Shown here: positions 47,485 to 60,200 of the stretch, piece after piece
How positions within the stretch are numbered: position 1 is the stretch's first letter
Layout: every line of letters starts with the position of its first letter
Assembly (NCBI GenBank): GCA_947579605.1
Contig: OX388322.1
Location: 11,098,001 to 11,162,000 of the forward strand
Direction of reading: 5' to 3'
Source of the DNA: Athripsodes cinereus
Lineage: Eukaryota; Arthropoda; Insecta; Trichoptera; Leptoceridae
DNA: 64,000 nt
Program-made: the position numbers and the translations under genes
The notes under the pieces: model-generated
Told to the model about the DNA's origin: nothing
What the model saw: the letters and a program-made list of their open reading frames with translations, nothing else
Database searches by the model: none

Positions 47485-48276
47485 CGCTTGATAATTTTAC
47501 AGCGGCCCGTCGAGGGAGTGACGTTGAATGTTTACCTTTACATGCCTTTTTTGCCTCAGATGCCTAGAATTGATGATTTTCTTTTGTGAGGCTCCTATTT
47601 GCGCCTTTCAGTCAAAAGTCCTAAACTCTACAATCAATCTACAAACTATTAGGTAATTAATAATGCTTACATTTAAAAGACAATTAATTTTCGCTTTAAT
47701 CTAAATTCGTATGGCACCATCAGAAAATTAAATTAACCACCCACCTGCATCTACTTAGGAAAATCACATTTTTCACAATATTATAAAATAATATAAATCC
47801 AAACACCAAATCTAAGAGGACAATAAACCTATCACCTAAACGTGTTTTACTCCACAGAATAATAAATACATAAACCTACCAACATGGAATTAGCGGTCTT
47901 TCATTTCGAAGACATGGAGTGTAACATTATACTTTCATTTTAATCTTTATCTAAAACATTCAATGGTATGTCTACGCAAGATATTGTATAAAACCCTTGT
48001 AAAAGCATAATTATTTTTAAAGGTAAACATAATTTTCACTGGTAGAAAGAAAACATGATTCACTCAGAAAGTTACAATCATTTCACAGGCAACAATTTAC
48101 AATTGGATATCTTTATTATCTTAAAATAATCATCAATCTAAAAGGAGCGAATATTTTTACCATGTATCGAACATATTTATTATACTTATACGTAAGTAAA
48201 AATTGCATTAAAACTATTTGTAATAACAGATATGGCAGTAATGTTTTTTTTTACTGATTTGTCACTAAATTAATAT

Positions 48277-51200
48277 TTAAACATTCTGCGAATAGCTCGT
48301 GTCTTGTTGGTAGCACTGATTACCAGAAGGGAATATTCCAGCCGTCCTGTCGAGCAAGGCTCCTTGCAGACCTCCGTTGCCTGTGTGTAGGAAACTTGCA
48401 AGCTGCTGTTGATATTGAGAAGAGAGAATTATTTCCCTGAAACAAAAATAATAATAACGATGTTATATACCTACATAATTCTCTTAAAAATATTTCAGTT
48501 CGTATAACGCATAGCATAGCACTCAAGAGGCTACCACTGAAACAAAGAAAAGAAAAAATAACACTTGGGTATATTTACAGGTAGGACGCAACCTGGATGC
48601 GTTGTACCTACTGTACTTATGTGTTTTTTTAATACCTATCGATATACCTGCATCACATATACCATAGAATGCCTTTTACGGAAACTCGTATTCATTGAGC
48701 GTGTTCATGGATAGAAATAATATTTTTATTCGACATATTAGGTATTTCCAAAATGTGAAAGTAGATTAAGTCTTAAAATATTATTGGACATTCTCATCCA
48801 GATACTACACCATGTAGAAGAAGGATCTCGACATAGTATATTTATCTCCAGTAGATGTATATTAAAGTTCATAATTTATTTTGCAAAATAGGCAAGTAGG
48901 AATAGAAAATATTTTCGATATAAGTATGACCTTACGCAAGACTTCATATCTAATAGTTCTGTCTCAATTTTATTACATCTCCTAATATAACTAATAATAG
49001 TGATGGGTTGATTTTATTTATATAAGGTGTGAGAAAATGTCTTATAATCACTTCACATGATAAGGTGTCTTATTACAATACAATGGCTAGATAGATGTAT
49101 AATGTTGTACCTACAATACAACAAACTGCAGCGCAGTGAACTGCACACTACACCGATGCAATGTGTCAAATTCACTTCATGACTATATCCCTACTAAGGT
49201 CCGACGCCACAAACATTCACCAATATAATTATTATGTAATATGCAATGTAACATAGCTATAAACTAAATATTTTCAGAGAAAACAATAACGATGTAGTCC
49301 GAAATCAAACAAACATCCCCATGCACCTGAACAATACGTAACTAGGCAAAGCAAAGTAGCTACTGAAAGGGAATCGATTATTTACTGTGATTTAAACATT
49401 GTCACAAAATACTATCGATAAAAAAAAACCGTTTTCCTAAAAATATCATTCGTAGTTGCAAAATGAATTAACTTGATAATGCCCAATAACCTAAATTATT
49501 AAATAAAACGAACATATCTTCAATTCAGTGATGAGTTGTGCCACCCATCCTGATTATCTTATATTTTACTGATGGCAGAAGTCTTGCAAGTTTATTGTAT
49601 GCAGATAGTCTAGCATGTATTAAAATAATATGCAAGTCTTTCTAGCTAATCCATTTCTGGAAAATACCGTAGTGGTATAGATAGATGAGTATATAATGTA
49701 ATACAAAAAAATGGAGTAGTACAAGTTTAGTATATTATTGCCTTTCAATCTATCTAATAAAACACGAAGTATGTAGGTATAAATAATATGTGTATGAGTG
49801 ATGACAATAATTCTCCACAGAAGGTACACTACATACCTACTGTAGAGGACAGTAATATTTGGCGTAAGTGTATTGATCTTACTAAAAATCACATCTTAAT
49901 TGTTATTATTGTTATACCTATGTATGTTTACATTAAATATTAAAACTTGGTTGGTATCTTAATATTGTTGTTATTATTACAGTTATTAATGTTGTGTTGT
50001 GTTCCTGGTATAAGTTCGCCTCGACTTACATACATAATATTATAATAGATACTATATATACTACTGTAAATACTATAATATACCCTCACGCCGTGTCCCA
50101 ACTGGAGTAGGCAGAGAGAACTGAACGCCATAATATAGGCATTATATATTATTTATTTATTTTGTAAGTACCTAAGCTGCTCTCTATAGGTTCCAAGATA
50201 AACAATATTGTTGGTAATGATTTCCTATTTCATTTTTTTTCACGCTTCAATAATGACGATTTTTTCAATAATATTATCTTATATGTATAATTTTTTTCTT
50301 TTACAAAATCATTTCAAGCTGAGCTTTCAAAGTTCTGAAAGCTTTTAAACTCTGAAAAAAACATGAAAGGCTCTCCTGACAAAATCATCTTATACCTACA
50401 TATATAGTCTTGTTATCCACATTACACAATGTTTATAATAAGTGACAAATTGAGAATATGAATCATAGAATTATAATTATATTATAGTTATATTCAACCA
50501 ACAATCACACTAGCGATACTTTTCACTTTTTTTCGTGGATCCGTAACTGTCCCTAAGGCGACACGATGGCGATCATAATGGCGACTATTCATATTTGGCG
50601 GAACCTTTGGTACCTCTGATCCAGATCGTTAAAATATTAAAACAAAACTCATTTTACCTACCTACTCGGCGGCAGAGTATTATGTAATAATGTTATGTAT
50701 ATTGTGCACATCAAGGAGGCATTTTAAGTTCACATAACAAACAAAGATATTATTATAAATTTAATTGACTCTGACCATTCTCAAATTGACATGTTAGTTG
50801 CCTTGAAAAGAATATTATTTACCAGCATTATTCATCACGAAAAACGTTGTTATATCCAACAAAATATTAATTCTCTCGTGCATGGCATTAACAGTATAAG
50901 TCAAATTTCAACATTTTACAGGAGAGCATTTTAAAGTTTTTAAAATAAGCTTCTGAAGTCAAATATTGATATAAAGACGTGAAATTTACAATTTCAATGT
51001 AAAATGTGTATTATTTTGTTACTGTGTATACAAAAGTTTAAAAATAACTTGAATAAAAGATTAAATTGACTTGTACTCATAGATTCTGATATAAAAATGA
51101 CATATACTATTAGATTCTTACATATACTGTTGATGTCAGTTGTGTTGGTATCTGGTTTCAGTGACATATACTGTTAGATTCTTACATATACTGTTGATGT

Positions 51201-54200
51201 CAGTTGTGTTGGTATTTTGTTTGTGACGTATACTACTAAATGCAACTTTTTCATAGGCTAGCTCTAAAAATAATATTAAAAATCATCCAATTTCATAAAA
51301 ACAGACACTTCTTTGGAAGACTAAAAAACATAGGTACTTCGCTTTGTGAAAAAATTAAGACATTTTACATCTTAAATTCAGCAATGAGGTTTGCCACCCA
51401 TCCTGAATGTCTTGTTTTTATATTGGCACGGAGAGGACAGCTTGCATGTTTTATATGCAGCTGGTCTGCTGGCTACCCCACTTGTGGGATATGCCGTGAT
51501 GGTATAGTAGTAGTAGTAGTACTTCGCTTTGTAATGGTATAGATTGCAAGTTTCCATGGTGGTTTCTCATTATCCACTGTGAGTGTTTAGGAAACTATTT
51601 TCATATTTTGTCTCCCAACTGATGGTATCATCTTCCAGGGTTGCAGCTCTCCTAAACTTCATCCATCCTCAGACAAATGGATCCTTAAATTCGCAGACAT
51701 ACTTGCCCCCCTTCAGTGCCAAAACATAATGAAATATCTCAATCCTATTACCACTTAGCTCTTGGAGAAATTGACAAAAAGTTTAATGACAAGGAACTAA
51801 AGCTGGTCCTGAACTGCGTTACAGATACATCCCAGGAATCCATGGAATAACGTATAGCCTTATACAAAGAGTTTCTTTAGAATATTTACTTAACATTATT
51901 AAAAATATTTTTATCATAGGCAATATACCTACCTTGCTCGAGGAAAACTCAGATCATTATTCCAATCTTGAAAGCAGTGACTGACCCAAACCAGGGCCAA
52001 TCATATCGACCACTTGCACTCTCCTCAGCAATAGCCAAAAATACAGAACACATGGTGAAAAATGGACTAGATTGATTCATAGAAGGTAACAGGCAGCAGC
52101 CATCTTGGTTATCCAATTTCAGGAAGAGAATGGGAGTCCTGGACAGCGTAGCTATTTTGGTCACAGATGTTCACGTATCGTTATCGAGGAGAAAGCTCTT
52201 GGGAGGTGTATGCTTGGACATCAATAGTGCTTTCGATAATGTTATTATTTTTATACTATGTGCAAAGCTTGATCAATTGGACATTCCTTCTACCCTATCC
52301 GTATGTGAACCGAACCCGCAATAACCCTCCTATTAGAAAGACCATTCACAGGTGATTGCCGCAAGGCTCAGTGTTCTCACCCATTCTATTCAACTTGTAC
52401 ACGCATGATGTCTATCAGTCAGTATCTACGGATGTCCAAATTTTGAAATCTGCGGATGATTTGTTCGTATATTGCTCCGATAAATCCATGGACAACTTCC
52501 AGGTTTCCTTGCAATCAGAGTTGTTGTCGGAACATGGCCTTAATGCTTCCTTCCAGAAGTGCAAAAGCATAGTATTCTCCAGAAAACTCCGTCTATTCTA
52601 CCTGAAATTTTGATTTGACCAACGGTTGATTAATTCTTTTAACGAAATAAGGTTCCTAGAGGTCACATTGGTCACTGGTCTTTGATGGACCTCATTCATT
52701 GAACTCATACACCACAAATGTCAGACCGGCCTCAAAATCATGAGAGCCGTCTCCAGGGTCTGATGAGGTTGCAACCCCGCGACTCAGAAAATCTTTTATA
52801 CAGCATTTATCTGCAGCCATTTGGACTTTGAATCCTTTTTAATAACCCCAACCTCCAAGAAAACTTGTTGAGACCGGATCCGGTCTCAGTCTCTTCCGTT
52901 AATTACGGGTAATCCTCCCCTATCAACGCATTACAGGTGGAGGCTGCAGATCCCCCACTTGGACTGTGCAGACATCTTATGTGTAACAGGTTTTTAGTCA
53001 AAATCCTGCGTTTTATTGATTACCCTTTATTGATTACCCTCTGTCTCTCAAACTTCATCTCCTCTCATACTTGGTAACTCATTTACCGGTAAGGAGGGGT
53101 AAAGATCCACCACCTCTTGTTACCAGCTATAGAAAAATTAAAACTCCCTTGTTGGAGAGCTACACAGTTCTTACTGTATACTCTTTGTCATTTCCCACAC
53201 TAAGTTTTAAACCGAAAGTTGCTCTCAACCTGGGTGTCAGTAATGGCATATTCGCACCTCATATTTTCAAATCGATTTTTGATTCCAATTGGCACTAGAT
53301 ACTGGCACCTATCTATACAGACAGTTCGAAAAGTGACAAAGAGCGTACAGGGGCTGGCTTCTTTTTTTAATATAACACTAATAAAATGTTCAGGCACAGA
53401 AACGAGTCGTCAGTCTTCTCAGCGGAATGTCTTGTTATTAGAGAGGCTATAAGGGCTCTGACCATACGCCATTACAGGGTTAAAACTCTCCTCAGCGACT
53501 CTCAAAACGCTTTCCAGTCCGTTCTCCCTCCAGGCCGTTCTCTCTCCAGCATTATCCCGACCAGATGATCTTTTATCTTTAGATATTAGATACCTCCTAT
53601 ATAAACTTCAGATTTTGGGTGGAGAGGTGGTACTGGGTTGGATCCCGTGTGAACTGTGGGATCCCGGGCAATGAGGCGGTATATCTATTGGCCAAATTGG
53701 GAACGAACCTCCCTAACCATCGGAAACTGTCTCAGCCTCCGATTACACTTTGATATTCGGCCGAAATCTCATCCAGTGCTGGCAGGCAGAGTGGTCAGAG
53801 ACCAGCCAACTCAAAGGAAGAAATTATACCTCAATCCAACCCAATGTGTCCACGAAACTTTTATTTTTCGGAAATTTCAATGAGTAAGGCTGACACCTCC
53901 ACGATCTGTATAATGAAGTTAGCTCATTGCTTTGCCAGATTGCATCTCTACCGAATCCACGTTATTGGTTCTAATCTATGCGACCGCCTGAAGGAGGAGG
54001 ACCTTGATCATTTTTTTTCGAATGCCCGATCAATAACTTCTACCCAACTTTGATTAACAACCTGGTACATTATAGGGTTCCGTTACCTACAAATACTTCC
54101 TTGCTCCTGGGTTCAAGAAACAAAAGTATTTTCAAACTCCTTGTCCTATTCCTTAAGCCCCATTTGATAAAGCTTTGAATGTTGTGTTTTTTGTCCTGAA

Positions 54201-57200
54201 CATTGCCATTTTTCTTGGCAGTTTCTGGCTAGGAAGAAAGCCAACAAAAGAATAAGAGAGACAACACGTGATACCAACAGTATAAGTGAATTAGTAAGAA
54301 AAAAAAACATTCACGCGGCTCATAGTACGTGTTGACTTATACTGTTGATGCCACTCACAATGTTGAAAACTAACCATAATGATTGGTCACTAAGAGTATA
54401 GGTCGACATATACTTTTAATGCTATACGAGTTTGAATATAAATTTATTTATTTATTTATTTACATATATTCACGGCGTTAGCCTTTAACATGTTTACAAT
54501 TAAATCAGAATAGAGAACAACAACATGACAAAAAAATTACAATTAATGTGTCGAATCAAAAATAGTAATACTGGTAAAATAAATGTATATAATACAATTC
54601 TTATAAATATGTCAAAATAAAACATTCAAACAAGTCATTTTAAGTAGAGGATTCATAAATATAAAGTCATACAAGTAAAAAAATTAGTAATGAGATAATT
54701 ATTATTTTTGTCAATCAATAATACTTAAAAATTCAATGTCAAAAGAGGATAAATATTTAATGTCAAACAGGTATAAGTGTAAGTGAGATAATTATTATAT
54801 GTCAATCCAAAATATTCAAATAGTCATTTTAATTAGAGAAATTATAATTGGAACATTGTTTAATAAGATTTTAAGTCAGATTAATTTAGGTCAAAGTGAT
54901 ATAGAAAGTATGATTAAATGATTGACTCAAAATTTACAACACTCGATAAAATATTGAACATAAATGGGTAGATGATCAACGAGTTGCCCAATGTCATTTT
55001 AACATTTGGTTATATTGTTTGATTACGTCAGATTTATATTTGAGGAAACCATCGGCAATGATGTCTGCATATCCCTCCACCAGATTACCCAGACGATGGA
55101 TCCGAACTATAGGAGAATGAAACATATAATTGTTTTTTGCATTATACTCATGGAACAGAGATGTCTGTCTGGTAGATCGGGTCGGGACATGAAACTGAAT
55201 AAGTCCGAGCAGCTCTGGGGAGTCAACTATGCCATTTATTAATTTATAAAGGAAACTAAGGTCGGCTATTTCTCTACGGTTTTGTAAACTGAGTAAACCG
55301 AGCTCACTCATCAAGGCAGGATAGTCAATATTTTCCAGTGGTATACCCATTTTATAATTGATTAATCTCAAAAACTTCCTTTGAACCCTTTCAATACTGT
55401 TTATATGTACAGCGTAGTTAGGAGACCATACTAGAGAGTTATACTCTAACAGTGGTCTCACCAGGGATACAAATAATAATCTATACGACTGAATCAACTT
55501 CAAATCGACGGCCAATCTGAAAACAAAGCCCAAAACTCTCATTGCTTTGCCGACAATTTCCTCAATATGTATATTAAAAGTCAAGTTTTCAGTTAATGTG
55601 ATGCCGAGATCTTTTATTTTTGTTACAATTTCAAGTGCAACATTGTTGATGGAATAGTCAAATACAAGGCACGATCTTGTTTTATAAAATCGGATGACCT
55701 GACACTTTGAGACATTAAGGTTAAGACTATTTTGAATACACCAGTTGTTTAGATTGTCTAAGTTACTCTGTAGAATTAAACAATCCTCTGTATTGTTGAT
55801 TGTCTTATATAGTTTCAAATCATCCGCGAAAAGCAAAACTTCTATGTCACCGAAAATCTTGACTATGTCGTTTATAAAAACATTAAACAGTAATGGTCCC
55901 AAATGCGATCCCTGTGGCACACCGCTAAATGCTTGAATAGGATCAGAGGTGCAATTCCCAATCTTAACTATCAACGTTCTTTCTTTGAGGTAATTTTCCA
56001 ACCAACGATGGAAGACTCCGTCGACTCCATATGCTCGCAGTTTATATAATAGCCTGTCATGAGACACCTTGTCAAAAGCTTTTGAAAAGTCAGTGTATAT
56101 GGAATCGACTTGACCTCGTTTAGAAAGGGTATCCATAATGTAATGTTGGTATGTAAGTAAATTTGTAAGAGTAGACTTTTTATGAATAAAACCGTGCTGT
56201 TGAGTTGATATGATTTTACTAATACAATGCTTAATTTTATTAACTATGATCGATTCGAAAAGTTTGGGAATCGCTGACAGTATGCATATCGGTCTATAGT
56301 TCTCAATATGACATTTATCGCCTTTTTTAAATATTGGACTTACAAACCCAGATTTCCAAGTATTTGGAAAGATCCCAGAGGTTAATGATCGATTAAAAAT
56401 TATTTGTAAATGATTCGCCAAAACATCTACACTATTCACAATAAAAACATTTGGGATACCGTCAGGACCAGCTGATTTAGATGCATCAAGAGCAAGGATC
56501 GCATTTCGAACGTCGTCAATTGTAATATCAATTTTGGGCAAGTCAATGAACACCTCTGAGGAAAAATCGGAGTCGGTATGTGGTTGTGGAGGATCATAAA
56601 CATTCTGGAAAAATGTGGCAAAGAGATTTACCGCTTCCTGTAGTGAATTTGAGTACTGGTTATTGTAATAAAGATTAGTAGGTATCTCAACCCGATCTTC
56701 CCTCATCCCATTCACAAACTTCCAAAGACCCTGAGAATCCCTGGGCATGTTTTTTTCCATTGAATTTACATGTTGCAGGTAGCATTTTTTTGACAGGGAA
56801 GAACATTCGCTGCGCAGTTTAGAGAAAGAATTATAATCATTGATATCGGCTGTTTCTTTGTATTTTTTGTGAGCTAGTTTCTTTTTTAAAACTAGCTTTT
56901 TAAGATCAATGCTAAACCACTTGGGATAACTAGATGGTTTTATATTCTTCGTTGGAACATGTTTATCAATGCATATGTTAATAATATTGTAATATTGATC
57001 AATTACAGTGTTCAAATCATTTTCATCACACAAGAATGAGAAATCCATGCCCTTCAAAAAAATATTTATGGCGAGATAATCGGCTCCGTGGAAGTTTTGT
57101 ATGGTAATAGAATCATTTTTTAAGTTAGACAATTCAGACCTCATCACAATATCGAGAGGAGGATGGTAGATGTCAACTGGTAGTAACATTGAGGAAGAAC

Positions 57201-60200
57201 TACTTACAGATGTCATGTCAGGATCGGAGGAGAAGATTAGATCAAGAGTTTTGTCTTGATTATTAGTGATTTTGTTTAGTTGTAGAAGACCAAGAAAATT
57301 GGCCATGTCTACCAGTTCATTCGCTTTATCATTGTTTATGTTATGTACTATTTGTAGGTTTAAATGACGTTCATTGTCCTCTCCTCCGTTCCTAGTTTCC
57401 CATCTGCAATCAGGTAAATTAAAATCTCCAGCTAATATAAGTTTTTTATCGAAGTGTTTAGATCTGATATGTTCTATTTCTTCGTGATAGTTTTTATATA
57501 AAGTGACATCAGAATTTGGAGGGATATATGTACATCCAAAGATGACTGAATAAGATAAATAAGATATACTATTAAATACAAATATTGTTTTTAAGGTCTT
57601 ATAATTACAATTTGACTTTTGTTATCGATTACACATGTGTAGTTTGAGATATACTACAAGGTTCCATCAAAAAGTAAAAATCGATTTTTTTTGACTTATA
57701 CTGTTAATGCCATGCACGAGAGAATTATTTTACATGTACCTACCTACACATAATCAAACAAACAACTTAAGTCGAAGAAAATAAACAAATATTAATGTGT
57801 AAATCTATAAAGTTAGAGAGAGGTAGAGGATACCTAAGTAGTGAAAAGGCATGTGTAACAACAACAAGTAGGTACTTTGGTAGTTGTATTCTTAAAAAAA
57901 TATTACAAATACCTATTTCTCATCAAATTACCATCTATATCTAGGTACCTACTTATCAGTTATCATCACTATTGTGGAGGACCTACTACACACTATGATA
58001 GAGGCTGACCAAGAAACACCTATATGGACCAAGTGAAGAAGAACATGAACTGTGGTACATACGTAGAATTAAAGAGACTAGCAGAAAATAGTGAAAAATG
58101 TAGAAGAAAATCGAAACTCATTGCAGACCAATCCAATGGATTGTAACTCACTATAGGTATACATATAGCAGTGGCGGGATGCTTTCGTCACGAGATTTAT
58201 AATTATTTGAATCTTTGGTAGAGAAATATAAGAAAATATTAAACTTTTCAAATTTCCGCTCTACGTTGGTATAGGAATTTCAGATATTTCGCGATTTTAT
58301 CGTTTTTGAACTGGAATTTTTAATTGATATTTTTGGTTATTTTGCAGTAGTAAAAGGACGTCATTGTGGGCATGCTGTGCTTTTTTGCATGTATGGAAGG
58401 CACGCCACTGGTATATAGGTGTGTACTATTGTCGTTTCGAAATTTATACTATTGTAGAAGGTAACAAATAACACGATAAATGATTTCAATCAATCAAAAT
58501 AAATTTGAACACACTCACGATCTATGGTGTGGTAGTATGTGCTGCTGATGAGGCGTTCTATCCCGCTGTCTTCTATTCTTGAACCAATTGGATACTTGTG
58601 TTAGTGTCAGTCCTGTGCGGGAAGCCAAATTTTTTTTTTCATCTGGAGTTGGATACCTAAATTAAAAAAGCAACAAAATGTTTAATTACATTAATCATTT
58701 ATTCATAAGAAACTAATAATTGTCTTCTGTTCCATTTATGTTTTACATATATATGTCTTACCGATTCCTAATGTAACAGTCTTTCAGTGCATTTCTACTT
58801 TTTTCTTTAAAGCAGTAAACAGTCTCTTCTCCATCCCATATCGTTTTGGGTAGTGGATATTTCTTTCTGAGGCGATATTTATCTACAGCTCCTGAAAACA
58901 GATAATGGCTATAAACGGGCAGACTATGGGCTTTGCTCAGGGCGCAAATATTCAGGGGGCGGTAGAAATTTTGCGTGGAAGTCAAAACACCACAAACTTG
59001 CAAAAGTTAAGACCTAAAAAAGGTTCTTACTTTCAAAAACAATTACAATTAATTACACAACAATTACAAATTCGGGATAGTGATGATGATGATGATGGAT
59101 GATTTCTTCAGCGCCGTTTAATGGAGAATCCATCTCAAGGGCGCAGGAAGCTCTCTTGAATGTTAGTGTCTTTGTTTGTGTTACCCATGTGTACATTGAT
59201 ATACACATTCATATAAAGTTAGTGATAGTTAGTTAGAGTTAGAGTTAGTTAGAGTTAGTTAGTTAGAGTTACTATTTAAAAAAAAAAACGAAAGAATTGT
59301 GAAATATTTCAAATTCCTATACTAGATCGAAAATTTGGCGATAGGGGGGAGAGTTGAAAGTTTTTTAGACTGCAAATAAAATTCTCAAAACTGAAGTCTA
59401 TAGGTATGTTATGTTGCTAAAACAACATACTGTGAAAATCGACGTTAGTAGGTATAGGTCATTTTGCCCAGGGCATCTTTACTCTAGCCCGGGACCTATT
59501 TGGAGATCTTGTATAATTTATATTTGTTGAAAGACACATCGATCACCTAGATATTGCAGTAGTCTGAGGACTTCCATTTATCCGGGTAGATATATATTAT
59601 TTATTTATATTAAAATAATTTATACACAGAAATAACAGAGTTCGTCGATAGCCTGGAAGTAGAGTCTCGGCCTCATGAACAAGGGGTCCGCGGTTCGATC
59701 CCAGGTGCCGGCAAACTCCCCTTTCACGACACAAGCTTTTAGCTTACTGTAAAAGATGTATAAAGTTGTATTTGGGTTTATAACAAAACCCAGATACCTA
59801 TATCTTTTTAAAAATAAAAATTCGCTTACCTAAAAGTCTCCCTCGAACTTTTTCAGCCTCTCTGTAATGTGATTTGAACCATAATGCCTGCAACTCCGCA
59901 TGATACCTGGGACTGAACTGTGTAGATTCTAGTATTGCATACAACTCCTGGTAGATCCCGCGATGAAACGCAACAAGCGCCCTGGCCCTAAAACAAACAT
60001 TCTAATTATTATCTTTACTCACTTAAATAATAACAAAACTATGAATTTAGTTCGTGAATATACTTTCACAGTTTTATTAACATTTTTTTGTTGTAAAAAA
60101 AGAAGTCTGCAATGGGTTTTGAACTTTTGAATCACCTTGTCCACATAATATGAAAATTCATACCATCATGTCGATCGAATAATTTACAGTGGACAAGGAA

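Larger units (their letters stand above)
40094..48276. other. Intergenic region between d4 (5' end) and Six4 (3' end)
   Basis: This 8.2-kb stretch holds the presumed d4 promoter (just right of 40093) and the Six4 3' UTR. It also contains TE relics: a GGCCGATCACGTAA inverted-repeat element (40588-41675), nested MITEs (41999-43036), a LINE tail (43140-43465), a family B repeat (45010-45150) and a hAT-like MITE (45287-45801). One unrecognised 92-codon ORF is at 47206-47484. Nothing else coding was supported. Confidence 0.6.
50869..57726. other. Block bounded by a perfect 36-bp inverted repeat, holding scattered TATACTGTTGATG motifs
   Basis: 50869-50904 (AATTCTCTCGTGCATGGCAT, then TAACAGTATAAGTCAA) is exactly inverted at 57691-57726. 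The motif ACTTATACTGTTGATGYCA or variants recurs at about 51099, 51120, 51163, 51186, 54269 (inverted), 54339 and 54400. Two LINEs (51600-54180 and 54436-57690) lie between the motifs. The block lies within the last Six4 intron. It may be an old DNA element opened by LINE insertions; no transposase was seen. Confidence 0.6.

Noticed and set aside
58905..59102. 65-aa ORF ending in an Asp run
   Set aside because: The Asp run is a GATGAT microsatellite and the frame is antisense to Six4 intron sequence. No homologue is known to me.
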